Assembly: GCF_039634365.2 (NCBI RefSeq)
Contig: NZ_CP155079.2
Span: 3,038,001 to 3,102,000, forward strand
Origin: Mucilaginibacter sp. PAMB04168
GTDB lineage: Bacteria; Bacteroidota; Bacteroidia; Sphingobacteriales; Sphingobacteriaceae
Length of the DNA: 64,000 bases
Reading direction: 5' to 3'
Position 1 is the stretch's first letter; the number at the start of each line of letters is the position of its first letter. Shown piece after piece: positions 53,081-62,803 of the stretch. The notes below the pieces were generated by a model. It was not told the DNA's origin and made no database searches. It worked only from the letters and a program-made list of their open reading frames with translations. Position numbers and translations under genes: made by a program.

Positions 53081-55213
53081 ATGAAAGTAAATAGTTTTCC
53101 GGGCAAGCCATTTCCGTTGGGTGCCACACCAGATAGCAAGGGAGTAAATTTTGCCATTTATGCCAGCAATGCCACTAAAATTGAATTATGTTTATTTAAA
53201 ACAGCCGATGATGAAATAGAATATACTAAAATAGAGCTCACCGAACGTTCACACTATATTTGGCATACTTATATACCCCACTTAAAACCGGGACAACTGT
53301 ATGGCTACCGTGTACATGGCCCGTATGAGCCTGAAAATGGCTTACGCTTTAATGCGAACAAGTTACTTATAGATCCCTATGCAAAAGCCATATCGGGTGT
53401 TATTAACTGGCACGATGCGCTATTCAATTATGATGTTTACAGCGAAGAGAAAGACTTAAGCTTTAGTGAAACAGACAGCGCGCCTTTTATTCCAAAAAGT
53501 GTGGTAGTTGATCCTAAGTTTGACTGGGAAGGCGATTGTCCGCCAAAAACACCTTACCACAGCACCATCATCTACGAAACGCACGTTAAGGGATTCACCA
53601 AATTACATCCTGAAATTCCGGAAGAGATCAGGGGTAGCTACGCGGCTATTGGTCATCCGGTTACTATTGAGTATTTAAAAAAGCTGGGTATAACCGCTAT
53701 TGAGTTGATGCCGGTACATCAGTTTGTGGCCGACAGGCATTTGGTTGAGCAGGGCCTTACTAATTACTGGGGTTACAACACTATCGGCTTTTTTGCGCCT
53801 GATGTACGTTATGCCAGCAGTGGCAACTGCGGCGAGCAGGTTACCGAGTTTAAGCAAATGGTAAAGGAACTGCACAAAGCTGGTATTGAAGTAATACTCG
53901 ACGTGGTATATAACCACACTGCCGAAGGTAACCAGTTAGGTCCAACCTTGTCATTTAAAGGCATTGATAACGAAGGCTACTACCGCCTTACCGAGGATAA
54001 GCGCTACTACATGGACTATACCGGCACGGGCAACACGCTAAATGCCAACCTGCCCAACGTACTCCGTTTAATTATGGACAGCCTACGCTACTGGATTACC
54101 GAAATGCACGTGGACGGCTTCAGGTTTGACCTTGCCTCTACCCTGGCGCGCGAGTTGCACGAGGTAAACCGTTTGAGCGCTTTCTTTGACATTATCCACC
54201 AGGATCCTATTATATCACAGGTAAAGTTAATTGCCGAGCCATGGGATATTGGTGAGGGTGGCTATCAGGTTGGTAAATTCCCGCAGGGATGGGGTGAGTG
54301 GAACGGTAAGTACCGCGATTGTGTGCGTGATTACTGGCGTGGTGAGAACAGCACCCTGGCCGAATTTGCATCACGTTTTACCGGCAGCGCCGATTTATAT
54401 CAGGAAGATTTAAGAAACCCTACAGCCAGTATCAACTTTGTAACCGCACATGACGGCTTCACGCTAAACGACCTGGTATGCTATAACGAAAAACATAACG
54501 AAGCTAACGGCGAGGATAATAACGATGGCGAGAGCCACAACCGCTCAAATAATTACGGTGTAGAAGGTCCGACTAATGATCAGGAGATTAATCAGATCCG
54601 CGAACAACAAAAAAGGAATTTCATTACCACGTTGTTCCTGTCGCAGGGTGTGCCCATGCTGGTAGCCGGCGATGAAATAAGCCGCACACAGGGGGGTAAT
54701 AACAATGCCTATTGCCAAGACAATGAAATATCTTGGCTTGATTGGGCCAATGCCGACATGGAGCTGTTCGATTTTACTTCTAAGCTCATACATTTCCGCC
54801 GTAAGCACCCGGCTTTCGCTCGTAAGCGCTGGTTCAGAGGAACACCTATTAAAGGAGTGGAAGACATTGCCTGGTTTTTGCCTGAGGGAAGCCAGTTGAG
54901 TGACGATCACTGGAATAATGACTTCGCCAAATCGCTGGCTGTGTTTATAAACGGCAGGGCGCTACGCACACGTAACGAGGTTGGTGAAGCTTTAATTGAC
55001 GATGGGTTCTATGTAATATTTAATGCTCACTGGGAATCAGTGGATTACAAATTGCCTGAAACATTATACGCCAAAAACTGGACGAAGATCATTGACACAA
55101 CCGAGAATGAAGTGGCCGATGATGAAACTTACGAAGCCGAATCTGTAATTACGGTTAAGGGCCGTTCCATTGTTGTATTACACCATCCGGTAATTTATGA
55201 CCAAAGCAACTAA
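53081..55213 (+). CDS. glgX: glycogen debranching enzyme (GlgX/TreX)
   Basis: A 710-residue GH13 isoamylase-type debranching enzyme that hydrolyses alpha-1,6 branches of glycogen. An N-terminal CBM48 domain (about 1-140; FPGKPFPLGAT, YGYRVHGPY) is followed by the barrel with VILDVVYNHTAEG, nucleophile Asp in DGFRFDLAS, acid Glu in LIAEPWDIG and the third Asp in TAHDGFTLNDL, then a C-terminal beta domain. The frame is open 36 codons upstream, but MKVNSFPGKPFP is the family start. It overlaps treZ by 17 bases, which places it in the TreX role, supplying linear chains for trehalose synthesis. Confidence 0.94.
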   Translation: MKVNSFPGKPFPLGATPDSKGVNFAIYASNATKIELCLFKTADDEIEYTKIELTERSHYIWHTYIPHLKPGQLYGYRVHGPYEPENGLRFNANKLLIDPYAKAISGVINWHDALFNYDVYSEEKDLSFSETDSAPFIPKSVVVDPKFDWEGDCPPKTPYHSTIIYETHVKGFTKLHPEIPEEIRGSYAAIGHPVTIEYLKKLGITAIELMPVHQFVADRHLVEQGLTNYWGYNTIGFFAPDVRYASSGNCGEQVTEFKQMVKELHKAGIEVILDVVYNHTAEGNQLGPTLSFKGIDNEGYYRLTEDKRYYMDYTGTGNTLNANLPNVLRLIMDSLRYWITEMHVDGFRFDLASTLARELHEVNRLSAFFDIIHQDPIISQVKLIAEPWDIGEGGYQVGKFPQGWGEWNGKYRDCVRDYWRGENSTLAEFASRFTGSADLYQEDLRNPTASINFVTAHDGFTLNDLVCYNEKHNEANGEDNNDGESHNRSNNYGVEGPTNDQEINQIREQQKRNFITTLFLSQGVPMLVAGDEISRTQGGNNNAYCQDNEISWLDWANADMELFDFTSKLIHFRRKHPAFARKRWFRGTPIKGVEDIAWFLPEGSQLSDDHWNNDFAKSLAVFINGRALRTRNEVGEALIDDGFYVIFNAHWESVDYKLPETLYAKNWTKIIDTTENEVADDETYEAESVITVKGRSIVVLHHPVIYDQSN

Positions 55214-57038
55214 AGTAATTGATATACGCCCTGGTATTAGCGTAAACGGTGGCGAGGCCAACGTGTGGTTATGGGCGCCTAAGGCCAAAAGTGCAAGTGT
55301 TAAAATACACGAAACAGGCGGTAATTTACCTTTAACGCCTCAAGAATATGGTTACTGGCATATAAGCACCAATCAGCTCAAAGATGGCAGTTTGTACCAA
55401 ATTGTGCTCGATGGCCAGGACCCCTTGCCCGACCCTGCATCTTTGCACCAGCCGGAAGGTGTACACGGTGCATCGGCCGTGGTTGATCTGAACGCACAGC
55501 AATGGACCGACGGCAGCTGGAATAACGTAAACCTGTCAGACTATATCATATACGAACTACACACCGGTACGTTTAGCAACGAAGGCAATTTTGAAGGCAT
55601 TGAACAAAAGCTGGATTACCTGGTAAGCCTGGGCATTAACGCCATTGAGATTATGCCGGTGGCGCAGTTCCCCGGCAATCGCAACTGGGGATACGATGGT
55701 GTGTTTCCGTACGCAGTTCAAAATTCGTACGGTGGCGCCAAGGGCTTACAAAAGCTGGTGAATGCTTGCCATAGTAAAGGACTGGCTGTAGTGTTAGACG
55801 TAGTTTATAATCACTTAGGCCCCGAGGGTAATTACTTTAACGAATACGGGCCCTACTTTACTGATAAATATAATACGCCTTGGGGCAACGCCGTAAATTT
55901 CGACGATGCAGGTAGTGATGCTGTAAGGCATTATTTTATCGAAAACGTACTGATGTGGTTCCGCGATTTTCACATTGATGCCTTGCGGATGGATGCCGTG
56001 CACGCCATCAAAGATTTCGGAGCGCAACATATTTTGGCCGAAATTAAAAGCCGTGTTGACGAACTGATGGCGCAAACCGGCAAACGGCACTACCTCATTA
56101 TAGAATGTGATTTGAACGACACCCGCTTTATCAACCCGCTTGATAAGGCCGGGTTTGGTATGGACAGCCAGTGGATCGATGAATTTCATCATGCTCTGCG
56201 CATTACAGCTGGCGGAGAGCAAACGGGCTACTACAGCGATTTTAACGGCATTGCCGATCTGGCTAAGTCATACAATGATGCTTATGTGTACGATGGGCAG
56301 TATTCGCCGCACCGCGATAAACATTTCGGTATAAAAGCGACAGATAATCCGGGACAGCAATTCATCGTTTTCTCACAAAATCATGACCAGGTGGGCAACC
56401 GCATGCTTGGCGAACGCAGCAGCGAGTTGTTCAGCTTCGAGATGCAAAAACTGATGGCCGGTGCCGTATTGACTGCGCCCTACCTGCCTATGCTGTTTAT
56501 GGGTGAAGAATGGAGCGAGCCAAACCGCTTTATGTACTTTGTAAGCCATACTGATGCTGAACTGGCAGAGGCGGTACGCAAAGGCCGTAAAGCTGAGTTT
56601 GCAGCATTTCATGCTCAGGGCGAAGCGCCCGATCCTGTGGCCGAGGAAACTTTTAATAATTCGAAGCTGCAATGGAATTTAACCGAGGGGGGGCAGCACC
56701 AAATTATGCTCAACTTTTACCGCCAACTGATAGCTTTACGCAAACAGCTGCCGGTATTACATATTTTAGACCGCAAGCGGTTAAATGCGACAGCTAATGA
56801 GGAACAAAAAACGCTGATTTTGCACCGTAAACACCACTCGCAGGAAGCTGTCATTCTCATGAACTTTTCTGTTAACATACAGACTGTATATTTACCCGAT
56901 ACAACATCATCCTGGAACAAACAATTTGACTCAGCAGACGCACAATGGAACGGACCAAAACCGGCAGCCAATACATTGGCCGCAGGCACAAGCGTTCAGT
57001 TACAACCCGAGTCTTTTTTAATATATATCAATGAATAA
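55197..57038 (+). CDS. treZ: malto-oligosyltrehalose trehalohydrolase
   Basis: A 613-residue GH13 enzyme that releases trehalose from malto-oligosyltrehalose. An N-terminal strand domain (about 15-100) precedes the barrel with FEGIEQKLDYLVSLGINAIEIMP (quoted in part as LGINAIEIMPVAQF), GYDGVFPYA, VVYNHLGPEGNYF, nucleophile Asp in DALRMDAVHAI, Glu in LIIECDLND and Asp in SQNHDQVGNR. These are TreZ rather than GlgB features. The start overlaps glgX by 17 bases, and its end overlaps the treY-malQ gene by eight, so the three are translationally coupled. Cytosolic. Confidence 0.95.
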   Translation: MTKATKVIDIRPGISVNGGEANVWLWAPKAKSASVKIHETGGNLPLTPQEYGYWHISTNQLKDGSLYQIVLDGQDPLPDPASLHQPEGVHGASAVVDLNAQQWTDGSWNNVNLSDYIIYELHTGTFSNEGNFEGIEQKLDYLVSLGINAIEIMPVAQFPGNRNWGYDGVFPYAVQNSYGGAKGLQKLVNACHSKGLAVVLDVVYNHLGPEGNYFNEYGPYFTDKYNTPWGNAVNFDDAGSDAVRHYFIENVLMWFRDFHIDALRMDAVHAIKDFGAQHILAEIKSRVDELMAQTGKRHYLIIECDLNDTRFINPLDKAGFGMDSQWIDEFHHALRITAGGEQTGYYSDFNGIADLAKSYNDAYVYDGQYSPHRDKHFGIKATDNPGQQFIVFSQNHDQVGNRMLGERSSELFSFEMQKLMAGAVLTAPYLPMLFMGEEWSEPNRFMYFVSHTDAELAEAVRKGRKAEFAAFHAQGEAPDPVAEETFNNSKLQWNLTEGGQHQIMLNFYRQLIALRKQLPVLHILDRKRLNATANEEQKTLILHRKHHSQEAVILMNFSVNIQTVYLPDTTSSWNKQFDSADAQWNGPKPAANTLAAGTSVQLQPESFLIYINE

Positions 57039-60000
57039 CCCTGTTGCTACCTATCGAATTCAGTTTCATTCGGCATTTACGTTTGATGAATTTGAACGCA
57101 TCATTCCTTACCTGCAAAAGCTTGGCGTAAGTACTATTTATGCTTCACCAGTTTTTGAAGCGGCGCCAGGCAGCACGCATGGCTACGATGGCGTAAACCC
57201 GCACCACATCAATCCAGAGGTGGGTACCGAAAAGCAACTCAAAACCATTAGCCAAAAGCTAAAGCAAAATAACATCGGCTGGCTGCAAGATATTGTGCCT
57301 AATCATATGGGGTTTCATCAAAACAACCCTTGGTTAATGGATCTGCTCGAAAAAGGCAAAATGTCCTTATATGCTAATTTTTTTGATGCCGTTTGGACCA
57401 GTGCCTTATTCAGAGATGAACCTTTAATGGTTCCTTTTTTGGGCAGCCCGCTTGAAGAAGTTATCAAAAATAATGAGATTACGGTTGATTTCCAGCCACA
57501 GCAGGGACTTGTGCTGCAATATTATGACAATTATTATCCTCTAAGTCCGGCATCCTATCCACAAATTTTACAAGCAACCGGTGCAGAAGTGCCGCAAGCA
57601 CTTCAAACTCTAGTAAAGCAGGTAAGCGGTGTACAGCAAATTACCGAGGCCGGAAGCTGCGCACTAAAATGGTCGGCCTGGAAACAGCGATTGATTAAGG
57701 CTTTAAAAGATGAAGAAGTAAAGCGATACTTTGATCAATGCTTATCAGCTGTTAATAACGATAAGGAAAAGTTAAATCAGTTGGCTAACAGCCAGGCTTA
57801 CCGGCTGTGTAGCTGGCAGGAAACAGATAAGAGCATTAACTTTCGCCGATTCTTTACAGTAAACAGCCTTATATGTCTTAACATTCAGGACAAGGCCGTA
57901 TTTGACCACTTTCATCGCCAGATCAAAAACCTGGTAGAGAACGGAACATTCCAAGGGTTGCGTATCGACCACATTGACGGCTTGTACGACCCTACCCAAT
58001 ACCTGGAACGCCTGCGCGAGCTGGCGGGCGAAGATACTTACATTGTAGCCGAAAAAATACTAGAAGAAGGCGAAGAACTGCCCGAACATTGGCCTATTCA
58101 AGGTACGTCCGGCTACGACTTTTTAGCACAGGTAAACAATGTACTAACCAACCAAACGGCCGAAAAGCGCTTCACTGCATTTTACAGACACTTGGTTGGC
58201 AGCGAGCAACCCGTACCCGAACAAATTGCCGAAAAGAAAGCTTACATCTTATCGCAACATATGGGCGGTGAGTTGGAAAACTTGTATCAGCTGTTTAACA
58301 AACTTAAATTAGCCGATAAAAAGCTTTTAACCGGACTTGACGGAAAAAGCATAAAAGATGCAATCGGTCAGCTGTTGATCTACTGCCCTATCTATCGTTA
58401 TTACGGTAACCAGTTACCGCTGCAAGGCAAAGAATACAGCGCTGTAAAATCGCTGTTTAAGCAAGCAAAAAAGCAGCAGCCAGAATTGAAGGCTGCGTTG
58501 AACCTGCTGGAGGTAGTTTTGCTGGAAAAACCAAAGCTGGGCAATAACGATTACAACAAACGAGCGTTACAATTTTATCAGCGGCTAACACAGTTTAGCG
58601 GTCCCTTAATGGCTAAAGGCGTTGAGGATACATTAATGTACACCTATAACCGCTTTATTGGGCATAACGAGGTTGGCGATGCGCCCGATGCTTTTGGTGT
58701 GAGTGTTAAGCACTTCCATCAGCTCATGACACAGCGGCAAAAGCTTTGGCCACTGGCAATAAACGGCACCTCCACCCATGATACTAAACGCGGCGAAGAT
58801 GTACGCGCCCGTTTAAACGTATTGACCGATCTATCCAAAACCTGGTTTAAAACGGTTAAGCAATGGCAGGAACTCAATGCTGGCTTAAAGCACGACAACG
58901 CACCTGATGCCAATGACGAATATTTCATCTATCAAACAATTGCAGGCGCCTACCCCATGCCCGGCGAACCGGATGATGACTTTGCCAACCGACTACAGGA
59001 GTATTTGACGAAGGCGTTACGTGAGGCTAAAGCACACTCAGACTGGGCTAATCCTAACGAAGCTTACGAACAGGCTACGCTCAATTTTGCAGCAGCATTG
59101 CTGGATACCGACAGCGAATTTTGGGCCTCATTTGAGAAACTGCAGGAAAAGATAGCCGACCATGGCATCATCAACTCACTCTCACAGGTTTTGCTTAAGT
59201 TTACCTGCCCTGGCATACCTGATGTTTACCAGGGCTGTGAGTTGTGGGATTTTAGTTTGGTTGACCCGGATAACCGCAGACCAGTTGACTATGAAAAGCG
59301 TGGTGAATTTTTAAATGACATTATCAGTAACATTCATAACGAAGACCAGGTAGAACAGCTTTGGCAAAACCGGTACAACGGCCAAATTAAGCAATGGCTT
59401 ACTTATAAATTATTTATTAAAAGGCAGCAGTCGGCCGATTTGTTTGCACAGGGTAGTTACATACCACTGCGTGTAAAAGGTGCCTACCAGGATTATGTAA
59501 TGGCCTTTGCACGCCGTTACCAGCAACAATGGTACGTTACTGTTGTACCGCTCCACCTGGCCGAATTATGCCGCGAGCAAGACCGCGACCTGAAGAACCT
59601 GAAGTGGAAAAACACACGCATATTATTACCCGAAGAAGCGCCATCATCCTGGAAAAACGTCCTGTCGGGCGCTGAAGGGAAAATAGACAGTAGCAGCATC
59701 CGCATTAAAGATGTATTCGGTGAGTTGCCTATAGCTCTACTTAAACTCGAACATCAGGAAAACACAAGAGGCGCTGGTATACTGATGCATATCACTTCGC
59801 TCCCATCACCTTTCGGTATTGGAGACATGGGGCCAGAGGCTTATAACTTTGCCGACTTTTTAAGCAGGGCGGCGCAAAAGTACTGGCAATTGCTGCCGCT
59901 TAATCCCACAGGGCCCGAGCAAAACTTTTCGCCGTACAGTTCGGTAAGCAGCATGGCCGGAAATCCATTGCTTATCAGTCCAGAACTATTGCTACAAGCC

Positions 60001-61263
60001 GGTTTACTTACCGATGGAGATCTGAAGGATTCGCATTTGGACGTAAAAGAGCAAGTAGATTTCCGCAAAGCTTTGAAACACAAGAGCGAATTGCTTAGCC
60101 AGGCGTATCAAAATTTCAAAAGCGGAAATTTCAGCGTCTTAAACCAGCAATTTCAAAAGTTTTGTGAACGCGAGGCTTACTGGTTAAATGACTTTGCCTT
60201 GTACATAGCCATTAAACAGCATCATGATAACAAAGCATGGTATGAGTGGCCTATAGATTTGCGCCAGCGCAAAACTGCTGCGCTTAAACGCTACGCCGTA
60301 CAAAATGACGCCGAAATTGAGCAGGTGAAATGGATACAGTTCATTTTTAATGAGCAATGGCTGGCTTTAAAAAATTACTGTCATATACAAAACATCAAGC
60401 TATTTGGCGATCTGCCATTTTACGTAAGTCATGATTCGGTTGATGTTTGGGCTAACCCCGAAAGCTTTAGCCTCGATGCTGAAGGTCAAATGATAGGTAT
60501 AGCCGGCGTTCCGCCCGACTACTTTAATGCGGATGGCCAACTGTGGGGCATGCCTGTTTACCGTTGGGATGTTATGAAGGCGCGCAACTACGACTGGTGG
60601 ATTAAGCGCCTACGCAAAAACATGGAGCAGTTTGACCTCATAAGGCTCGATCACTTCCGTGCATTTTCGGCCTACTGGGATGTGCCCGCCGGTGAGGAAA
60701 CGGCCAAAAACGGCAAATGGAGAACCGGTCCTGCAAGCGACTTTTTTAGAGTTGTTAAAGAAGCATTAGGCAGTTTACCGTTCGTGGCAGAAGACCTGGG
60801 GGATATTGACGCTCCTGTTTTTGAATTGCGTGATGAGTTTGCATTTCCGGGTATGAAAGTGCTACAATTTGCCTTTGGCGATGAACTGCCAGACTCGTTG
60901 TACATTCCGCATAATTACCAGGAGAACTATTTGGTTTATACCGGTACACATGATAATAACACAACGGTAGGTTGGTATAACCAGGATGCTAATAAGAACG
61001 TACGTAAGCAAATAGAGCAGTATACGGGTCAATCGGTTAAAGCTAAAAACATTCATGCAGTACTGGCTCGCACCGCTTATGCTTCAACAGCTAAAATAGC
61101 CATACTGCCCATACAGGATGTAATAGGACTTGACGAAAGCGCCCGTATGAACAACCCGTCATCGGCGAAAGATAACTGGGGCTGGCGTTTACTACCGGCC
61201 TACCTAAAGCCCGATGAAGAAGAGCGCTTACGGGAATGGGCGAAGCTGTACAACCGCCTATAA
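57031..61263 (+). CDS. malto-oligosyltrehalose synthase fused to 4-alpha-glucanotransferase (TreY-MalQ)
   Basis: A 1410-residue fusion of two complete enzymes. TreY (about 1-900) turns the reducing end of a maltodextrin into trehalose: start ATYRIQFHSAFTFDEF, SPVFEAAPGSTHGYDG, catalytic Asp313 (GLRIDHIDG), Glu341 (VAEKILEEGE) and Asp584 (STHDTKRGEDVRARL). MalQ (about 912-1410), a GH77 disproportionating enzyme, begins AGILMHITSLPSPFGIGD and has Asp1207 (RLDHFRAF), Glu1254 (VAEDLGDI) and Asp1308 (GTHDNNTTVGWY). The junction near 900-912 is a short linker without a stop or start signal. MalQ could recycle the short dextrins TreY leaves. It overlaps treZ by eight bases. Confidence 0.93.
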   Translation: MNNPVATYRIQFHSAFTFDEFERIIPYLQKLGVSTIYASPVFEAAPGSTHGYDGVNPHHINPEVGTEKQLKTISQKLKQNNIGWLQDIVPNHMGFHQNNPWLMDLLEKGKMSLYANFFDAVWTSALFRDEPLMVPFLGSPLEEVIKNNEITVDFQPQQGLVLQYYDNYYPLSPASYPQILQATGAEVPQALQTLVKQVSGVQQITEAGSCALKWSAWKQRLIKALKDEEVKRYFDQCLSAVNNDKEKLNQLANSQAYRLCSWQETDKSINFRRFFTVNSLICLNIQDKAVFDHFHRQIKNLVENGTFQGLRIDHIDGLYDPTQYLERLRELAGEDTYIVAEKILEEGEELPEHWPIQGTSGYDFLAQVNNVLTNQTAEKRFTAFYRHLVGSEQPVPEQIAEKKAYILSQHMGGELENLYQLFNKLKLADKKLLTGLDGKSIKDAIGQLLIYCPIYRYYGNQLPLQGKEYSAVKSLFKQAKKQQPELKAALNLLEVVLLEKPKLGNNDYNKRALQFYQRLTQFSGPLMAKGVEDTLMYTYNRFIGHNEVGDAPDAFGVSVKHFHQLMTQRQKLWPLAINGTSTHDTKRGEDVRARLNVLTDLSKTWFKTVKQWQELNAGLKHDNAPDANDEYFIYQTIAGAYPMPGEPDDDFANRLQEYLTKALREAKAHSDWANPNEAYEQATLNFAAALLDTDSEFWASFEKLQEKIADHGIINSLSQVLLKFTCPGIPDVYQGCELWDFSLVDPDNRRPVDYEKRGEFLNDIISNIHNEDQVEQLWQNRYNGQIKQWLTYKLFIKRQQSADLFAQGSYIPLRVKGAYQDYVMAFARRYQQQWYVTVVPLHLAELCREQDRDLKNLKWKNTRILLPEEAPSSWKNVLSGAEGKIDSSSIRIKDVFGELPIALLKLEHQENTRGAGILMHITSLPSPFGIGDMGPEAYNFADFLSRAAQKYWQLLPLNPTGPEQNFSPYSSVSSMAGNPLLISPELLLQAGLLTDGDLKDSHLDVKEQVDFRKALKHKSELLSQAYQNFKSGNFSVLNQQFQKFCEREAYWLNDFALYIAIKQHHDNKAWYEWPIDLRQRKTAALKRYAVQNDAEIEQVKWIQFIFNEQWLALKNYCHIQNIKLFGDLPFYVSHDSVDVWANPESFSLDAEGQMIGIAGVPPDYFNADGQLWGMPVYRWDVMKARNYDWWIKRLRKNMEQFDLIRLDHFRAFSAYWDVPAGEETAKNGKWRTGPASDFFRVVKEALGSLPFVAEDLGDIDAPVFELRDEFAFPGMKVLQFAFGDELPDSLYIPHNYQENYLVYTGTHDNNTTVGWYNQDANKNVRKQIEQYTGQSVKAKNIHAVLARTAYASTAKIAILPIQDVIGLDESARMNNPSSAKDNWGWRLLPAYLKPDEEERLREWAKLYNRL

Positions 61264-61320
61264 AGGTTTATTGGATGCGTGCAGATATAAACTGCAAATC
61301 AGCAATCAGCATTAACAACA

Positions 61321-61344
61321 AAGGATGTGAAAATTCACATCCTT
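61321..61344. terminator. hairpin terminator between convergent genes
   Basis: A perfect 10-bp stem (61321-61330 and 61335-61344) with a 4-base loop and T-rich sequence after it, 57 bases after the treY-malQ stop. It can also serve the convergent desaturase gene. Confidence 0.75.
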
Positions 61345-61361
61345 TGTTTGGTTTACTTTTC

Positions 61362-62417
61362 TTAGCCTATTACTTTATCCAGTACTACGTCTTTAGCCTT
61401 TTTTAGTGGATGGTAATATTCTTTTAAAAACTTCTTTTTAGAATCGTGATACTCTGTAATACCGCCCATTAAACTAAGGAGTTTGATGTAACACCACGCC
61501 AAATCTACCTGATGCGGTAAAAATCCGGAACGGGCGCTTTTAGGGTATAAATGATGGTTGTTATGCCATTCGCCGGCTACAATACCAGGCCAGATCTGGT
61601 TAATAGACATATCACTGCGGTTATAATCTGTTCCTTCGCGGCGCTTATCTTCGCCTTTACCGTGGCCTTCATAATTAAAGGTACGTACGCCTACAGCCCA
61701 AAAGCCGGCAGCACCAAATAAAGTACAGGCAAGCGGGTGTCCGCCAATCATATAAAACACGAAGTACCAAAATCCCCAGTTAAGCAGTATACCGCCAATA
61801 GTACGCATAGGATTAGCCAAAGTACCCCACTTTTGATATTGCGTATAAGTATTAGATATTTGCCCGGTGTGCTGCATTAATTTAACGCAACGATTGTACG
61901 CGTTTTCGTCCATATTACGGGCAATAGGCTGGTGATTTACGTCGGCCAAAAAACAATACAAAAACCCGCCCTGCGCATTGTAAGGATCACCTGGCTGGTC
62001 TGATTTGGCATGATGCACGTGGTGCGAGATCACATATATTTCTTCGGGAATAATTTTAAGAGTAATATTCTGCGTAATGAAACGCCAAACCGGGTTACGA
62101 AACTTAAAGGCCCTGTGGGTACAATAGCGGTGGTACCAAACTGTGCCATGCGAACCCATTACCACCATGCTGTAAACTGCGGCTACGGCTAATATTTTAA
62201 GGCTAAAAAACTTAAAGATAAAAAGAAAAAGCGGCACCGCCAGGCAAACAATCATCATCCAACTGGTAAAAGACAACCAGTTCTTCTTCGTCTTAAAGAT
62301 GTTTAATCTTTTAAAAAACTCCCTGAATATATCTCCGGCTTTTGGCTTTGATAAATTTCCGTCTCCGTCTGTCCAACCATAAGAAGGCTGTTCTAACACA
62401 CTATCTATAAATGCCAT
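61362..62417 (-). CDS. acyl-CoA/lipid Delta9-type fatty acid desaturase
   Basis: A 351-residue membrane desaturase. Three His boxes are clear: HRYCTH (near 95), HHVHH (near 132) and HNNHH (near 285). Membrane segments lie at about 45-70, 72-90 and 200-240. The layout is that of Delta9 desaturases acting on acyl-CoA or acyl lipids, different from the sphingolipid-type enzyme at 1.4 kb. It adjusts membrane fluidity. A small conserved gene is divergent from it 114 bases away. Which substrate and which position it uses cannot be told from sequence alone. Confidence 0.85.
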   Translation of the reverse strand: MAFIDSVLEQPSYGWTDGDGNLSKPKAGDIFREFFKRLNIFKTKKNWLSFTSWMMIVCLAVPLFLFIFKFFSLKILAVAAVYSMVVMGSHGTVWYHRYCTHRAFKFRNPVWRFITQNITLKIIPEEIYVISHHVHHAKSDQPGDPYNAQGGFLYCFLADVNHQPIARNMDENAYNRCVKLMQHTGQISNTYTQYQKWGTLANPMRTIGGILLNWGFWYFVFYMIGGHPLACTLFGAAGFWAVGVRTFNYEGHGKGEDKRREGTDYNRSDMSINQIWPGIVAGEWHNNHHLYPKSARSGFLPHQVDLAWCYIKLLSLMGGITEYHDSKKKFLKEYYHPLKKAKDVVLDKVIG

Positions 62418-62530
62418 AAATCCTGGGTATCTGTTTTAAACTAATTAGTGGTCTGTAAGGTAGGTAAATTATTTGGACTATTTCTAAATTTGTTTACAAC
62501 CTTGCGCGGTATTAAGCGTTATTTAGCATT

Positions 62531-62749
62531 ATGGAAGACTTTGGAATAACACTGGCTGTAAACGGCCAGCAAATAGCAGCTACCGTGCATCCGCATATTG
62601 AAGGCGAAAGCACTTATTATGATATTGTAACTGATGATTTTACCATCAGCATTTACAAAGATACCATGTACACCTGGGCTGCCGATGTGAATGCAGGCTT
62701 CAGCAATGAGGAAATACAAACCATTGGCGAGCAGCTGAACGATTATTAA
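62531..62749 (+). CDS. small conserved hypothetical protein
   Basis: A 72-residue acidic protein without signal peptide or membrane segment. It reads as four short strands (FGITLAVNGQQIAATVHP, TYYDIVTDDFTISIYKD, YTWAADVNAG) and a C-terminal helix. No family recognised. A good terminator two bases after the stop supports that it is a real transcription unit. Confidence 0.55.
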   Translation: MEDFGITLAVNGQQIAATVHPHIEGESTYYDIVTDDFTISIYKDTMYTWAADVNAGFSNEEIQTIGEQLNDY

Positions 62750-62750
62750 T

Positions 62751-62786
62751 AAAAAATGGATTCTGTTCTCACAGAAGCCATTTTTT
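62751..62786. terminator. bidirectional terminator
   Basis: A 16-bp stem with one A-G mismatch (62751-62766 and 62771-62786), A-rich on the left and T-rich on the right, between two convergent genes. Confidence 0.85.
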
Positions 62787-62803
62787 ATATTGATTATATG
62801 CTT

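Noticed and set aside
55815..56222. A 135-codon minus-strand open frame inside treZ
   Set aside because: It is antisense to the catalytic region of TreZ and shows no family sequence.
59740..59790. TreY-MalQ junction as an assembly or sequencing error joining two genes
   Set aside because: The frame is continuous with normal codon use, no ribosome-binding or start context is seen at the join, and both halves are complete.
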